Notes: a model not told the origin generated them from the sequence alone. A DNA stretch of 64,000 nucleotides from Rhizobium sp. ASV20 (GCF_016429015.1 NZ_JAELTU010000001.1:1-64000), one strand, 5' to 3'; numbered from the stretch's first letter, positions 33,641-42,353 are shown. Numbers and translations: made by a program.

Positions 33641-33688
33641 GCCTAAAGCGCATCGCGATCTCTGAGATCCGCTTCCCGCGCTTTAGGC
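33641..33688 (+). repeat. Intergenic palindromic element
   Basis: GCCTAAAGCGC (33641-33651) and GCGCTTTAGGC (33678-33688) are a perfect 11-bp inverted repeat. The 26-nt centre contains a second small palindrome, GATCTC-T-GAGATC (33657-33669). The nested-stem layout and the AAAGCGC core resemble short dispersed palindromes of rhizobial chromosomes. No second copy was noticed in this window, so its repeat status is inferred. It follows the SRPBCC gene and may also help end its transcript. Confidence 0.5.
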
Positions 33689-33893
33689 CTTCGATTTCAC
33701 GCGTGTCCTTGATGCAAGACTGCTGCACCGTTCTGCGCTGAATGTGTTGTGCGACGGCACTTCCTGATCGAGACTGCCGTCGCTGCCCTTTGACAAGCCT
33801 GCATATGGGCCGCGCTCCCTTGCATCGCTTATTTGTCATCCTACGTTAGCGAAGCCGCTCAAGCTCCCCGCGGTTGATGTTGGAGGATGATCG

Positions 33894-34388
33894 ATGATCC
33901 CACTGAAATTCTGCGCCGCCATTGCTGCGTCGTTCCTGGCCCTTGCTCCCTTTTCCGCCTCCGCCGAGGTTGTGGGAAAGGTTGGTGTGGACTGGACGGG
34001 TAACGATATTCTGGTCGACGCCGTGCCGGATCCGGAAGTGTCTGGCGTCACCTGCCACGTGACCTATTTCGACCGCAGCGTTATCGATCGGTTGCGCAAG
34101 GGGAACTGGTTTGAGGATCCCTCCAACAACTCCATCGCCTGCCGCCAGACCGGACCGATCGAGATCGGCAACATTAACGTGTCGCAGAGCGGAGAAGAGG
34201 TGTTTCGCGCCGGGCTGTCGCTGATCTGGAAGAAGCTGGTTGTCACCCGCATCTATGACAAGAAGAACGACACGCTGGTCTATCTCATCCATTCGCGGCA
34301 ATTGGTCGATGGTTCGGCCAAGATGGCGATTTCGACGATCCCTCTCTTCGGTCAGAACGTCAACTGGAAGAATGGCAAGCCGAAATAG
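33894..34388 (+). CDS. creA: CreA family protein, exported
   Basis: Conserved 164-residue protein of the CreA family. A cleavable signal peptide is visible (MIPLKFCAAIAASFLALAPF, predicted cut after SASA about residue 24), followed by the family start EVVGKVGVDWTGNDI, then VSGVTCHVTYFDR and the DPSNNSIACRQTGPI segment. Two to three Cys suggest a periplasmic disulphide. Function unknown despite the Cre name. Good ribosome site (ttggaggatg). Single gene. Confidence 0.88.
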   Translation: MIPLKFCAAIAASFLALAPFSASAEVVGKVGVDWTGNDILVDAVPDPEVSGVTCHVTYFDRSVIDRLRKGNWFEDPSNNSIACRQTGPIEIGNINVSQSGEEVFRAGLSLIWKKLVVTRIYDKKNDTLVYLIHSRQLVDGSAKMAISTIPLFGQNVNWKNGKPK

Positions 34389-34596
34389 CGGTAATATTAT
34401 ACCTCAATTTTGGCCGTCGAAATGATAAGCACCAAAAAAAGTCTTACTCTTGGGTTGCCGAATTCCTTCTGGTTGCTTTCGGTTTGCACCTTTTTGATGC
34501 AATTTCGAAAGCGAACAAGGGAGCTGACTCTTCCGCTTGTTCACGGCCTGCATGACTGGCGCGTTGGCTACACCCCTGCCAATGCTGGTCACACAA

Positions 34597-34637
34597 AAAT
34601 CGATCGCCCTGAAGCGAGGCTCCAGGGCGATTTTTTG
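34597..34637 (-). terminator. Terminator for cheW, usable in both directions
   Basis: ATCGCCCTG (34603-34611) and CAGGGCGAT (34623-34631) form a 9-bp stem; A/T runs lie on both sides (AAAAAT before, TTTTTTG after). It sits 20 nt beyond the cheW stop on the reverse strand and could also stop read-through from creA. Confidence 0.8.
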
Positions 34638-34657
34638 TTTGTGCTAACCTGTTGAAG

Positions 34658-35122
34658 TTACGCGGCTTGCGCCAACTGGTCGGCAATGATCGTGTCGAGG
34701 TTGAGGAAGCAGACCATCGACTTTTCCAGGGCTACGATGCCGCGGCAGAAGGCGCGCTGTGCTTCCGGAATGATCTCCGGCGCCGGCTGCAGATCTTCGC
34801 TCTTGATGGTCATCATGTCGGACACTTGCTCCACCAGGAGGCCGACCAGCTTGCCGGCGATATCGGTGACGATGATGGCAGAGCGCTCGGACGGCTCCGT
34901 CATCTTCATGCCGAGACGGCAGGCCATGTCGATGACCGGGATTACCGCGCCCCGCAGGTTGATCAAGCCCAGCACGTAAGGCGGCGTGTGTGGCATCGGC
35001 GTCACCGGTGCCCAGCCGCGAATTTCGCGGATGGCCATGATGTCGATGCAGAACTCCTGATCGCCGAGATGGAAGGAGACGATTTCCAGATAAGCGCCGG
35101 CTTGTTTGATGGCGTTCGTCAT
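34658..35122 (-). CDS. cheW: Chemotaxis coupling protein CheW
   Basis: Scaffold protein linking chemoreceptors to the kinase CheA. 154 residues; SH3-like beta fold with EIVSFHLGDQEFCIDIMAIRE at the start, PPYVLGLINLRGAVIPVIDM in the middle (the NLRG motif that contacts receptor and CheA) and VGLLVEQVSDMMTI later. It is isolated from other chemotaxis genes here, so it is either an extra CheW or separated from the main che operon. Confidence 0.92.
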   Translation of the reverse strand: MTNAIKQAGAYLEIVSFHLGDQEFCIDIMAIREIRGWAPVTPMPHTPPYVLGLINLRGAVIPVIDMACRLGMKMTEPSERSAIIVTDIAGKLVGLLVEQVSDMMTIKSEDLQPAPEIIPEAQRAFCRGIVALEKSMVCFLNLDTIIADQLAQAA

Positions 35123-35574
35123 GTTTGTGGGCTTCCCGTTTGGCGCCGCTGGCAGAAGGCGCTAGCAATTGAAAATAAAGATCGGCTGGAGCGGCTTGAG
35201 CAGCGGCAGCGTCCGGTGCATTGGCGGGAAACGCCTGGCTTTTCCGGCGGGCGTCATGCCCTTCTGAAGTAAATCGGCTTGCCGCGCATTCCGGCATGGC
35301 CGAAGTCGGGCGCGACATCTGCCATAGATGTTGGCTCGGACAGGTTAGGATTGCTTTAACACTGAAACGGAATTTATCTGTGCGAGTTCAGCGGACACCC
35401 GAATGAAAGCGTGAGATGCAACGGGAAGAGTAAGGTTGCCTGCTGTGGCAATTTCGGCGTGTTCGGCACGTCTTCTTGAATTGCGTCGTCAACTTCGAGC
35501 GGCTACACCGACTGGTAGATCGACCGTACTCTTATTCGAGTGCTCTCGGCGGGGTTGGATGAGGAATGGCAGTT
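35123..35574. other. Intergenic region between cheW and the SCO1/SenC gene
   Basis: About 450 nt between divergent genes. It should hold both promoters. I see no convincing coding frame, RNA gene or strong inverted repeat; short open frames here have no good ribosome sites. Confidence 0.5.
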
Positions 35575-36177
35575 ATGAGAAACGTGCGGATTGGTGTCTG
35601 GGTGGTCGTACTGATCGTCGCCGGCATATTGGGCTGGCTGAGTTTCGGCGGCGGCAAGGCGCCTAACGTGGCAGCAACTGGACCGTATGGCGTACCCTTC
35701 ACGCTGGTCTCGCAGAGCGGCCAGCCGATCAGCGAGCAGGCGTTTCGCGGCAAACCTTCGGCGGTATTCTTCGGCTATACGCATTGTCCGGATGTCTGCC
35801 CAACGACTTTGTTCGAGCTGAACGGCTGGCTGGAGAAGGTTGACCCGGATGGCACCAAGCTCAACGCCTATTTCGTCACCGTCGACCCCGAGCGTGATAC
35901 GCCCGAAATCATGAACCAATATGTTTCCAACGTTTCGAAGCGCATCACCGGTATTTCCGGCGATCCGGCCAAGGTGATGGACATGGTCAAGGGCTTCCGA
36001 GTTTATGCTAAGAAGGTGCCGGCGGATGATAAGAAGCCGGACGGCGACTATACGATGGACCATACGGCCTCGGTCTTCCTTCTCGATGCTTCCGGCGGCT
36101 TTGCCGGAACCATTGCCTATGAAGAGGATCCGGACGTGGCGGTGAAGAAGCTGGAAAAGCTGATCAAGAAGGGATAG
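35575..36177 (+). CDS. SCO1/SenC family copper chaperone
   Basis: Membrane-anchored thioredoxin-fold protein used in assembling the CuA site of cytochrome oxidase. 200 residues with one N-terminal membrane anchor (about 5-24), the copper-binding CPDVCP (Cys71 and Cys75) and the third ligand His163 in DYTMDHTAS. VTVDPERDTPE is a further family motif. ATG at 35575 is preferred since gagga sits 8 nt before it; an ATG 9 nt upstream is also in frame. The FAD monooxygenase starts 7 nt after the stop. Confidence 0.92.
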   Translation: MRNVRIGVWVVVLIVAGILGWLSFGGGKAPNVAATGPYGVPFTLVSQSGQPISEQAFRGKPSAVFFGYTHCPDVCPTTLFELNGWLEKVDPDGTKLNAYFVTVDPERDTPEIMNQYVSNVSKRITGISGDPAKVMDMVKGFRVYAKKVPADDKKPDGDYTMDHTASVFLLDASGGFAGTIAYEEDPDVAVKKLEKLIKKG

Positions 36178-36184
36178 GCCGTGG

Positions 36185-37333
36185 ATGGCAGACGGGGGTA
36201 GTGTAGACGCCAAGTCCAGATCGATCCTGATCGCGGGCGCTGGCCCCGTTGGGTTGACTGCAGCGTTGGAGCTTGCCCGGCGTGGCTTTACGCCACGAAT
36301 TGTCGATGACGGTCCCGGTCCGACGCCCATTGAGGAGAGCCGAGCTCTTGGTGTCAATGCGCGCACGCTGACACTGCTTTCGCCTTCCGGCGTTGCGGAA
36401 CGCATTGTTGAAGCCGCTCAGTCTATTGATCGTTTCCGTGTCCGTTCCGGCGGGAAAAAGCTCTTCGAATTGGATACGAAGGAAGTGGCGGGCCGCTTCG
36501 GTGCTATTCGCGGTCTGGCGCAGGGCCATACGGAGCGTCTGCTGTTGGAGGCGCTTTCAGCCTATGGAATCACGCCCGAATGGCAGACGGCGTTTGTTGC
36601 GGGCGCGATTGCTGATGCGCAGAGGCCGGAAGCTGCGCTTCGGCACCCGGATGGCCGGACGGAAACTGTTCACCCGGATATTCTGATCGGTGCCGATGGC
36701 GCTCATTCAGCCGTTCGCAAGGCTATGGGAGCGGGCTTTCCGGGCGAAGCGCTCGAAGCTTACTTCTATATCGTCGATTTTCGCTATACCGGCCAGATCG
36801 ATACGCATTTTGCCGAAGTCTCGATCTTCGATCCCGGTATGATCGGACGCTTGCCGATCGCAGCCGATGTCATTCGCTATATCTCGACGCTCGAGGATTT
36901 CGAGAGCCGCATCATTCATCCGGCTGCTGTTGCGGAAAGAACCTGGGCGTCGCAGTTCCGCATTCATTTTCGTCACGTCGAACCCATGGCAAAGGGAAAT
37001 GTGTTTCTCGCCGGCGATGCGGCGCATATCCATTCGCCGGCCGGCGCGCGCGGCATGAATTTGGGTATTGAAGATGCCTGCTGGCTTGCCTGGCTCATTG
37101 CGGAAGGCCGCGAACAGGAGTATTCGGGCCTCAGAATTCCCGCCGTGAAGCAGGTGTTGAAGCAGACCTATGGCCTGACGCGGCTGATCACCATGGCAAA
37201 TCCGCTGGCAATCGCAGCACGCAATCTGTTTGCACCGCTGCTCCTGCGTTTCGGGCCGATGCGCCGGACCTTGCTTCGCGGTGTAGCCGGTTATGATACG
37301 CCAAAGCCGCCCTGGATCGATTGGGCCGAGTAA
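36185..37333 (+). CDS. FAD-dependent monooxygenase (PheA/TfdB-like)
   Basis: Aromatic-ring or related hydroxylase of the p-hydroxybenzoate-hydroxylase fold, 382 residues. Visible: GxGxxG motif ILIAGAGPVGLTAALELARR near residue 15, the DG motif ILIGADGAHSAVRKAMG, and the GD motif VFLAGDAAHIHSPAGARGMNLG. The last shows the loop that contacts FAD ribityl. Substrate unknown. It lies between the SCO1 gene and prmA with short gaps (7 nt and 20 nt), so it is probably co-transcribed with them though not functionally linked in any obvious way. Confidence 0.85.
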   Translation: MADGGSVDAKSRSILIAGAGPVGLTAALELARRGFTPRIVDDGPGPTPIEESRALGVNARTLTLLSPSGVAERIVEAAQSIDRFRVRSGGKKLFELDTKEVAGRFGAIRGLAQGHTERLLLEALSAYGITPEWQTAFVAGAIADAQRPEAALRHPDGRTETVHPDILIGADGAHSAVRKAMGAGFPGEALEAYFYIVDFRYTGQIDTHFAEVSIFDPGMIGRLPIAADVIRYISTLEDFESRIIHPAAVAERTWASQFRIHFRHVEPMAKGNVFLAGDAAHIHSPAGARGMNLGIEDACWLAWLIAEGREQEYSGLRIPAVKQVLKQTYGLTRLITMANPLAIAARNLFAPLLLRFGPMRRTLLRGVAGYDTPKPPWIDWAE

Positions 37334-37353
37334 GAACAAGAAAGAGCGACGAG

Positions 37354-38232
37354 TTGAGCGAAATCCGCCTTTATGTGACGACGACCGAGAAAGAGGCGGG
37401 AGAGATCCTCGACTTGATGACGCCGGTTTTCGAGGATGAGGAACTGCCGATCGCGACGACCGAGATCGATGAGAAGAAGGATATTTGGGAAGCCTCCATC
37501 TATCTGTATGCCGACGACGAAGAAGACGTCCGCAACCGGTTTGAAACACTTCTGAAGCCGACTTTTCCGGGTTTGTCCGTTCAAAAGGAAGTCATTCCCG
37601 ACATCGACTGGATCGCCAAGTCGCTTGAGGGATTGAAGCCCGTCCGTGCCGGGCGTTTCCTCGTTCATGGTTCGCATGATCGCGACAAGGTCGGCGCGAG
37701 CGATATCGCAATTGAGATCGAAGCCGGGCAAGCATTCGGAACGGGCCATCATGGGACCACGGCCGGCTGCCTTGAAACGATCGAGAAGGTTCTTGCCAGC
37801 CGTCGGGTGCGCAACGCGCTCGATCTCGGGACGGGCAGCGGCGTGCTGGCGCTTGCCGTGCGCAAGCTGCGCAATATTCCGGTTCTGGCGACCGATATCG
37901 ATCCGGTGGCCGTTCGTGTTGCCCGCGAGAATGTGCGCAGTAACGGGATTGCTTCAGGCGTCACGCTCGAGACAGCGCCTGGCTTCCATTCCACGGCTTT
38001 CTCGCGTCATGGGCCTTTCGATCTGATCATAGCCAACATTCTGGCGCGTCCATTGATCAAGATGGCGCCGCAGCTGGTCGCGCATCTGGCACCGGGCGGC
38101 TCGGTCATTCTTTCGGGCATCCTGGCGGAGCAGCGTTGGAAGGTGCTTGCCGCTTATAACGGTGCGAAGCTGCGCCACGTGCGGACGATCTGGCGCAACG
38201 GTTGGGTCACCATTCATCTCGACCGGCCTTGA
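37354..38232 (+). CDS. prmA: Ribosomal protein L11 methyltransferase
   Basis: SAM-dependent enzyme that trimethylates ribosomal protein L11. 292 residues from the TTG at 37354 (MSEIRLYVTTTEKEA), which matches rhizobial PrmA; an upstream TTG at 37321 lies inside the preceding gene. The SAM site is LDLGTGSGVLALAV (about 154-167), preceded by GQAFGTGHHGTT and followed by the catalytic-site motif DLIIANILARPL. The stop codon is inside a terminator hairpin. Confidence 0.94.
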   Translation: MSEIRLYVTTTEKEAGEILDLMTPVFEDEELPIATTEIDEKKDIWEASIYLYADDEEDVRNRFETLLKPTFPGLSVQKEVIPDIDWIAKSLEGLKPVRAGRFLVHGSHDRDKVGASDIAIEIEAGQAFGTGHHGTTAGCLETIEKVLASRRVRNALDLGTGSGVLALAVRKLRNIPVLATDIDPVAVRVARENVRSNGIASGVTLETAPGFHSTAFSRHGPFDLIIANILARPLIKMAPQLVAHLAPGGSVILSGILAEQRWKVLAAYNGAKLRHVRTIWRNGWVTIHLDRP

Positions 38233-38248
38233 GCCGGTCAGTTTTTTT
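38221..38248 (+). terminator. Terminator at the end of prmA
   Basis: GACCGGC (38221-38227), loop CTTGA, GCCGGTC (38233-38239), then AGTTTTTTT. The stem includes the last codons and stop of prmA. Confidence 0.88.
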
Positions 38249-38275
38249 CCTGACGTGATGCGATTCTGGCCATAG

Positions 38276-38308
38276 GAAACAAAAAAGGCGGTGCCGAAGC
38301 ACCGCCTT
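38276..38308 (-). terminator. Reverse-strand terminator for the small gene
   Basis: AAGGCGGTGC (38285-38294), loop of 4 nt, GCACCGCCTT (38299-38308), with TTTTTTGTTT on the reverse strand after the stem. It points leftward, opposite to prmA, so it must end a transcript coming from the right. Confidence 0.88.
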
Positions 38309-38445
38309 CAGACCGGCTTTCGCCAATCTTGCCCGCGAGCGTGTGTGGAGGAGTGCTCAAGCGGGCTCTAGCGTTCTGATCACGATCCGGGAGGGAGGAG
38401 GAGAACCGGACCGCGATCTGCTTAGAACGCGTAGCGCATAAACTC

Positions 38446-38586
38446 TTAGCGGCGATCGCCGCGGCTTGCGCCGATGGCCCGTGCGGTTTCGACTTCGAGC
38501 TGACGAAGCGCGCCGACGGAGTGGCGTACGGTGCGACGCTCGCCAGCCAGCGCCGGGCTAACATATGCGGAGCGAGTGATAGGCAT
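38446..38586 (-). CDS. Small basic protein, unrecognised
   Basis: A 46-codon frame: starts MPITRSAYVSPALAGERRTV, then a mixed-charge helix-like stretch (RQLEVETARAIGASR) and ends GDRR. It has aaggac 8 nt before the ATG and GC-rich third positions like a real gene of this organism. It has no signal peptide or membrane segment and about ten Arg, so it may bind nucleic acid or a ribosomal surface. A strong terminator lies about 140 nt beyond its stop on the same strand. No family recognised; the transcript could also be a small RNA with this frame incidental. Confidence 0.55.
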   Translation of the reverse strand: MPITRSAYVSPALAGERRTVRHSVGALRQLEVETARAIGASRGDRR

Positions 38587-38929
38587 TGTCTTTAGTCCTT
38601 GGTTCGAGCTGGTTCTTCGTGAACCCCGTTTGATGCGGCGGATATAGCGACTCGTTCCTCCGAGTGGCAGGGGGGAGGCTTCATGGGAGCTATGCGCCAT
38701 ATGCATATTGTCTGCCGTGAAGATGTCACAATCAGACGGTGATGCTCATGAAATGGGCGGATTCGTTAACGGTGACGGGCGGGACGCGGGCGGGGCAGCG
38801 CTGCCGAATGGCTGCCGCATCGATAGTTTTCACAGAGCTTGGAAAATCACGTCGCGCTTCGAGCATTGATGCTCTAACATACTGGCAGCATTCAGTTTCA
38901 CGGATTCTCCATCAGTCTCGGATCAAGCC
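38587..38929. other. Intergenic region between the small gene and the aminopeptidase gene
   Basis: About 340 nt between two divergent genes, expected to hold both promoters. No convincing gene, RNA or strong repeat seen. Confidence 0.5.
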
Positions 38930-40765
38930 ATGTTTCAGTCTTTTGACGTCACCTCCACCCCGCAATTCGGCTGCGAGCGCGTTGCCGGCCTGCGTGCCGC
39001 CTTCGGCGATCTCGGCATTGACGGCTTCCTCGTGCCGCGTGCCGATGAGTATCAAGGCGAGTATGTACCCCAATGCTCGGAGCGTCTGGCGTGGCTGACC
39101 GGCTTCACTGGCTCGGCAGGTGTTGCGCTTGTGACACACAGCCAGGCCGTGGTTTTCGTGGATGGCCGTTATGTCACCCAGCTTGCCGAGCAGGTCGATG
39201 GAAGCGTCTTCACGGGCGGCGATCTGGTGAACGAGCCGCCGCATGTCTGGCTGCCGCGCCACGGCAAGAAGGGGTTCCGCCTGGGGATAGACCCTTGGCT
39301 GCATACGGGCGCCGAAGTGCGGCGGTTGGAAAAGGCTCTGGCCGAGATCGACGGCAAGCTGGTGTTTCTCCCGCATAATCCGCTCGACAAGCTCTGGTCG
39401 GATCGTCCCGCAGAGCCACTCGGCGGCGTCATCATTCAGGATATCGGTCAGGCGGGCGTCCTCGCCAAGGACAAGCTCGCGACGATCGCGGCCAATCTCA
39501 AGGAAAAGAACCTCAAGGCGGTCTTGATTACCGATCCGTCGTCGGTTGCATGGATTTTCAACATCCGCGGTAGCGATGTGCCGCATACGCCGCATCCGCT
39601 GGCGCGCGCCATTATCCACACGGAAGGCGTTGCTGAACTCTTTCTCGACAAGCGCAAGACCAAGGTCGAGGCCGAGGCCTATCTCGCCCAGATCTGCAAG
39701 CAGCTACCGCCTGCTGACCTCACCAAGCGCCTGGCGGCTGCGGCGGCGAATGGCGGGCGCATTCTCGTCGACCCGGATCTGGCTCCTTATGCTCTTACTG
39801 ATGTCATCCGAGGCGAGGGTGGTGAGATCGTCGAAGGCAGCGATCCCGCCAAATTGCCGCGTGCCTGCAAGAATGCCGCCGAAATCAACGGTTCTGCCGC
39901 CGCTCATCTGCAGGACGGCGCCGCCATGGTCGAGTTCCTCTATTGGCTGGAGACGAGCAAGCCGGGAACGGTGACGGAAATTGCCGCCGCCGAACGTTTG
40001 GAAGCCTGCCGCGCCCGTGTCGGTGAGAGCATGCAGAACCCGCTGAAGGATATCTCCTTCGATACGATTTCAGGCGCCGGCGAGCATGGCGCCGTCATCC
40101 ACTACCGCGTGACGACGGCGAGCGACCGGCTGATCCAGGCGGGCGAATTGTTCCTGATCGATTCGGGTGCGCAATACATCAACGGCACCACTGATATCAC
40201 CCGCACAGTCGGTATCGGTGCAGTTCCCGAAGAGCAGAAGCGCTTCTTCACGCTGGTGCTGAAGGGGATGATTGCCATCAGCATGGCGCGGTTCCCGAAG
40301 GGCACGCGCGGCTGCGACCTCGATCCGCTGGCGCGCATCGCGCTCTGGAAGGCGGGCGTCGATTATGCCCATGGCACTGGTCATGGCGTCGGTTCCTATC
40401 TTTCCGTGCATGAAGGGCCGCAACGCATTGCCCGGCTTGCCGTACAGGAACTGCTGCCCGGCATGATCCTGTCCAATGAACCCGGCTACTACCGCCCGGG
40501 TCATTTTGGCATCCGTATCGAAAACCTGATCTACATCCGCGATCCGGAGGAGATCGAAGGCGGCGACATGTCGATGCTTGGCTTTGAAACGCTGACCTTC
40601 TGCCCGATCGACCGCAGCCTGGTGCTCGTCGAATTGCTGACGCATGAGGAGTTGCATTGGCTGAATGAATATCACGCGCGGACGCGTGAAGCCCTGATGC
40701 CGCTGATCCACGATCACGACATCCGCGCGTGGCTTGAAAATGCCACGCTCGAGCTGAAGCACTAA
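38930..40765 (+). CDS. pepP: Xaa-Pro aminopeptidase (M24B family)
   Basis: Metalloaminopeptidase releasing N-terminal residues before proline; cytoplasmic. 611 residues, the long eukaryote-like APP1 form: two creatinase-like N-terminal domains (FLVPRADEYQGEYVP, TGFTGSAGVALVT) and a C-terminal pita-bread domain. Metal ligands are visible in FLIDSGAQYINGTTDITRT (two Asp), GTGHGVGSYLSVHEGP (His) and ILSNEPGYYRPGHFGIRIEN (two Glu). The symbol is by analogy. Own terminator follows. Confidence 0.9.
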   Translation: MFQSFDVTSTPQFGCERVAGLRAAFGDLGIDGFLVPRADEYQGEYVPQCSERLAWLTGFTGSAGVALVTHSQAVVFVDGRYVTQLAEQVDGSVFTGGDLVNEPPHVWLPRHGKKGFRLGIDPWLHTGAEVRRLEKALAEIDGKLVFLPHNPLDKLWSDRPAEPLGGVIIQDIGQAGVLAKDKLATIAANLKEKNLKAVLITDPSSVAWIFNIRGSDVPHTPHPLARAIIHTEGVAELFLDKRKTKVEAEAYLAQICKQLPPADLTKRLAAAAANGGRILVDPDLAPYALTDVIRGEGGEIVEGSDPAKLPRACKNAAEINGSAAAHLQDGAAMVEFLYWLETSKPGTVTEIAAAERLEACRARVGESMQNPLKDISFDTISGAGEHGAVIHYRVTTASDRLIQAGELFLIDSGAQYINGTTDITRTVGIGAVPEEQKRFFTLVLKGMIAISMARFPKGTRGCDLDPLARIALWKAGVDYAHGTGHGVGSYLSVHEGPQRIARLAVQELLPGMILSNEPGYYRPGHFGIRIENLIYIRDPEEIEGGDMSMLGFETLTFCPIDRSLVLVELLTHEELHWLNEYHARTREALMPLIHDHDIRAWLENATLELKH

Positions 40766-40766
40766 A

Positions 40767-40809
40767 AAGCGCGAGCCCCATCCCGGCACAAAGCGGGATG
40801 GGGCTTTTT
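40767..40809 (+). terminator. Terminator after pepP, shared with azlD
   Basis: GCCCCATCCCG (40775-40785), 8-nt loop, CGGGATGGGGC (40794-40804), then TTTTT; AAAAA precedes the stem so it can also end the convergent azlC-azlD transcript. Confidence 0.9.
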
Positions 40810-40815
40810 AATGTC

Positions 40816-41127
40816 TCAGGCGCCGATGGAATGGCGCCATGCCATCACGATGACCCAGCCCGCGACCAGCATATAGGTCGAGGGAAAGCGCAAGCCGACA
40901 AGAAGGGCTGCTAGCATGGCTACCTTCGTATCCCAACCGCCGATGAAGAAGGCCGGCGCGACGAGGGTCGTCAGGACCGCTGCAGGAACGGCGTTCAGCG
41001 CCGCTTCGACGCGCGGCGGAATGCGGGTCATCTTGACGATCAGAATGTAACCGCCGATGCGCGTCAGGAAGGTCACGACGGCCGCGGCCGCGATCAGCAG
41101 GACCATATGCGAATTGAAATCGAACAT
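40816..41127 (-). CDS. azlD: Branched-chain amino acid export, small subunit AzlD
   Basis: 103-residue membrane protein with about four hydrophobic helices; partner of AzlC in LIV-E type exporters of branched-chain amino acids or analogues. Family features are FLTRIGGYI near residue 20, ALNAVPAAVLTTLVAPAFF in the middle and a C-terminal MLVAGWVIVMAWR helix. Starts 2 nt after the azlC stop, so the two are co-translated. Confidence 0.9.
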   Translation of the reverse strand: MFDFNSHMVLLIAAAAVVTFLTRIGGYILIVKMTRIPPRVEAALNAVPAAVLTTLVAPAFFIGGWDTKVAMLAALLVGLRFPSTYMLVAGWVIVMAWRHSIGA

Positions 41128-41129
41128 GG

Positions 41130-41852
41130 TCAGACCTCGTGGCTTTCGTGGGCAATATCAGGCTTGCGGTTCGCCTTCACCGGCGGCAGCACCGCGGCAA
41201 GCGCGACGCCGGCCAGTGCGCCGATGCTGACATGCCACGGCGAACCGACATAGCGATACGCGATGGCAGACGCTACGGCGCTGGCGGCCACGACAGGCAG
41301 GAAGTTGTCTCGCTTGCGAAAGCCCAGGACGATGCCGAGGAAATAGATCGGCAGCAGGATATCGAGGCCGATGGCTTTCGGATCGCCGATGAGGCTGCCG
41401 AGCAGGCCGCCGATGAAGCTGATCACCACCCAGGGAATATAGACCATCGCGGCAAAGCCCATGTACCAGGCGAAAGTCACTGCCTTGCCGCTTTCATGCC
41501 GCTTGATGGTTTCGGCAAATTGCGGGTCGACCAGCAGGAAGAAGGTGAAGAACTTTTCCACCACCGAGAAGTGCCTGATATAGCGCGCGATGGCAGCCGA
41601 ATAGAGCACATGACGGAAGTTCACGGCCAGGATCGACAGTACGATGAGCCAAGCCTCGACATTATGGCCGAAGAGGTCGAGGCCCACCATCTGGCTGGCG
41701 CCGGCATAGACAGTGCCGCTCATCAGGGTCAGCTCACCGAGCGACATGCCCTGATCGCGTGCCAGCGCACCAAACAAGGCGCCGAAGGGCGCCGCGGCAA
41801 GACCGACCGGAATGCCGCCCTTCAAGCCTTCGAGAAAATCCGCGCGACTCAT
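41130..41852 (-). CDS. azlC: Branched-chain amino acid export, large subunit AzlC
   Basis: 240-residue polytopic inner-membrane protein, large subunit of the LIV-E family exporter. FLEGLKGGIPVGLAAAPFGALFG at the N-terminus (shown in full by residues 6-28) and FRHVLYSAAIARYIRH are typical, as is the DPQFAETIKRH loop. With AzlD forms a two-gene operon read leftward; no local regulator. Confidence 0.92.
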   Translation of the reverse strand: MSRADFLEGLKGGIPVGLAAAPFGALFGALARDQGMSLGELTLMSGTVYAGASQMVGLDLFGHNVEAWLIVLSILAVNFRHVLYSAAIARYIRHFSVVEKFFTFFLLVDPQFAETIKRHESGKAVTFAWYMGFAAMVYIPWVVISFIGGLLGSLIGDPKAIGLDILLPIYFLGIVLGFRKRDNFLPVVAASAVASAIAYRYVGSPWHVSIGALAGVALAAVLPPVKANRKPDIAHESHEV

Positions 41853-42094
41853 GGTCCGCTTTATCCTTTGTGGAAAATCCGGCTATTTCGTCCGGCGACC
41901 GCATTTGCAATCCTGGCTGCAGATTGGTTGTGAGGTGTCGTGTCCTCGCCCCTTGCGCATCTGCCCCCGGGCGCTGTTCAATGGCGGGAGCTGTAAGCCG
42001 TGAGCGTGGAGGCAGCAATTGAATTTACTTGATGGATTAATTGATTTTCTTGAAGCAGTTCCCCGGGCCTGCTTGCGAAATGGAGATGCGGAAC

Positions 42095-42346
42095 ATGAAG
42101 AAGATCACCTTCACGAAGGAAGAGAAGGCAGCGATCGTCGCTCGTCTTCAGCGCTACTTCTCTGAGGAGCTCGACCAGACGCTCGGCACATTGCCGGCCG
42201 AGTTCTTGCTCGATTTCCTAACGACCGAGATCGGGCCATACTATTACAATCAGGGCCTGCGCGATGCTCATGCCGCGTTCATGAGCAAGATGGAGGACTT
42301 CGGCGAGGCGATCTATTTGTTGGAGAAGGAGCCTGCCAAGAGCTGA
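42095..42346 (+). CDS. DUF2164 family protein
   Basis: 83-residue conserved bacterial protein of unknown function. The family pattern is clear: FTKEEKAAIVARLQRYF, then ELDQTLGTLPAEFLLDFL, then GPYYYNQGLRDAHA. The ATG at 42095 has ggagatgcgg upstream and starts the conserved block (MKKITFTKEEK); an upstream ATG at 42041 would add 18 unrelated residues. Convergent with panB, with 7 nt between stops. Confidence 0.88.
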   Translation: MKKITFTKEEKAAIVARLQRYFSEELDQTLGTLPAEFLLDFLTTEIGPYYYNQGLRDAHAAFMSKMEDFGEAIYLLEKEPAKS

Positions 42347-42353
42347 CGGCGCC

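Noticed and set aside
34410-34655. 81-codon frame between creA and cheW
   Set aside because: It overlaps the bidirectional terminator at 34597-34637 and lacks a ribosome site.
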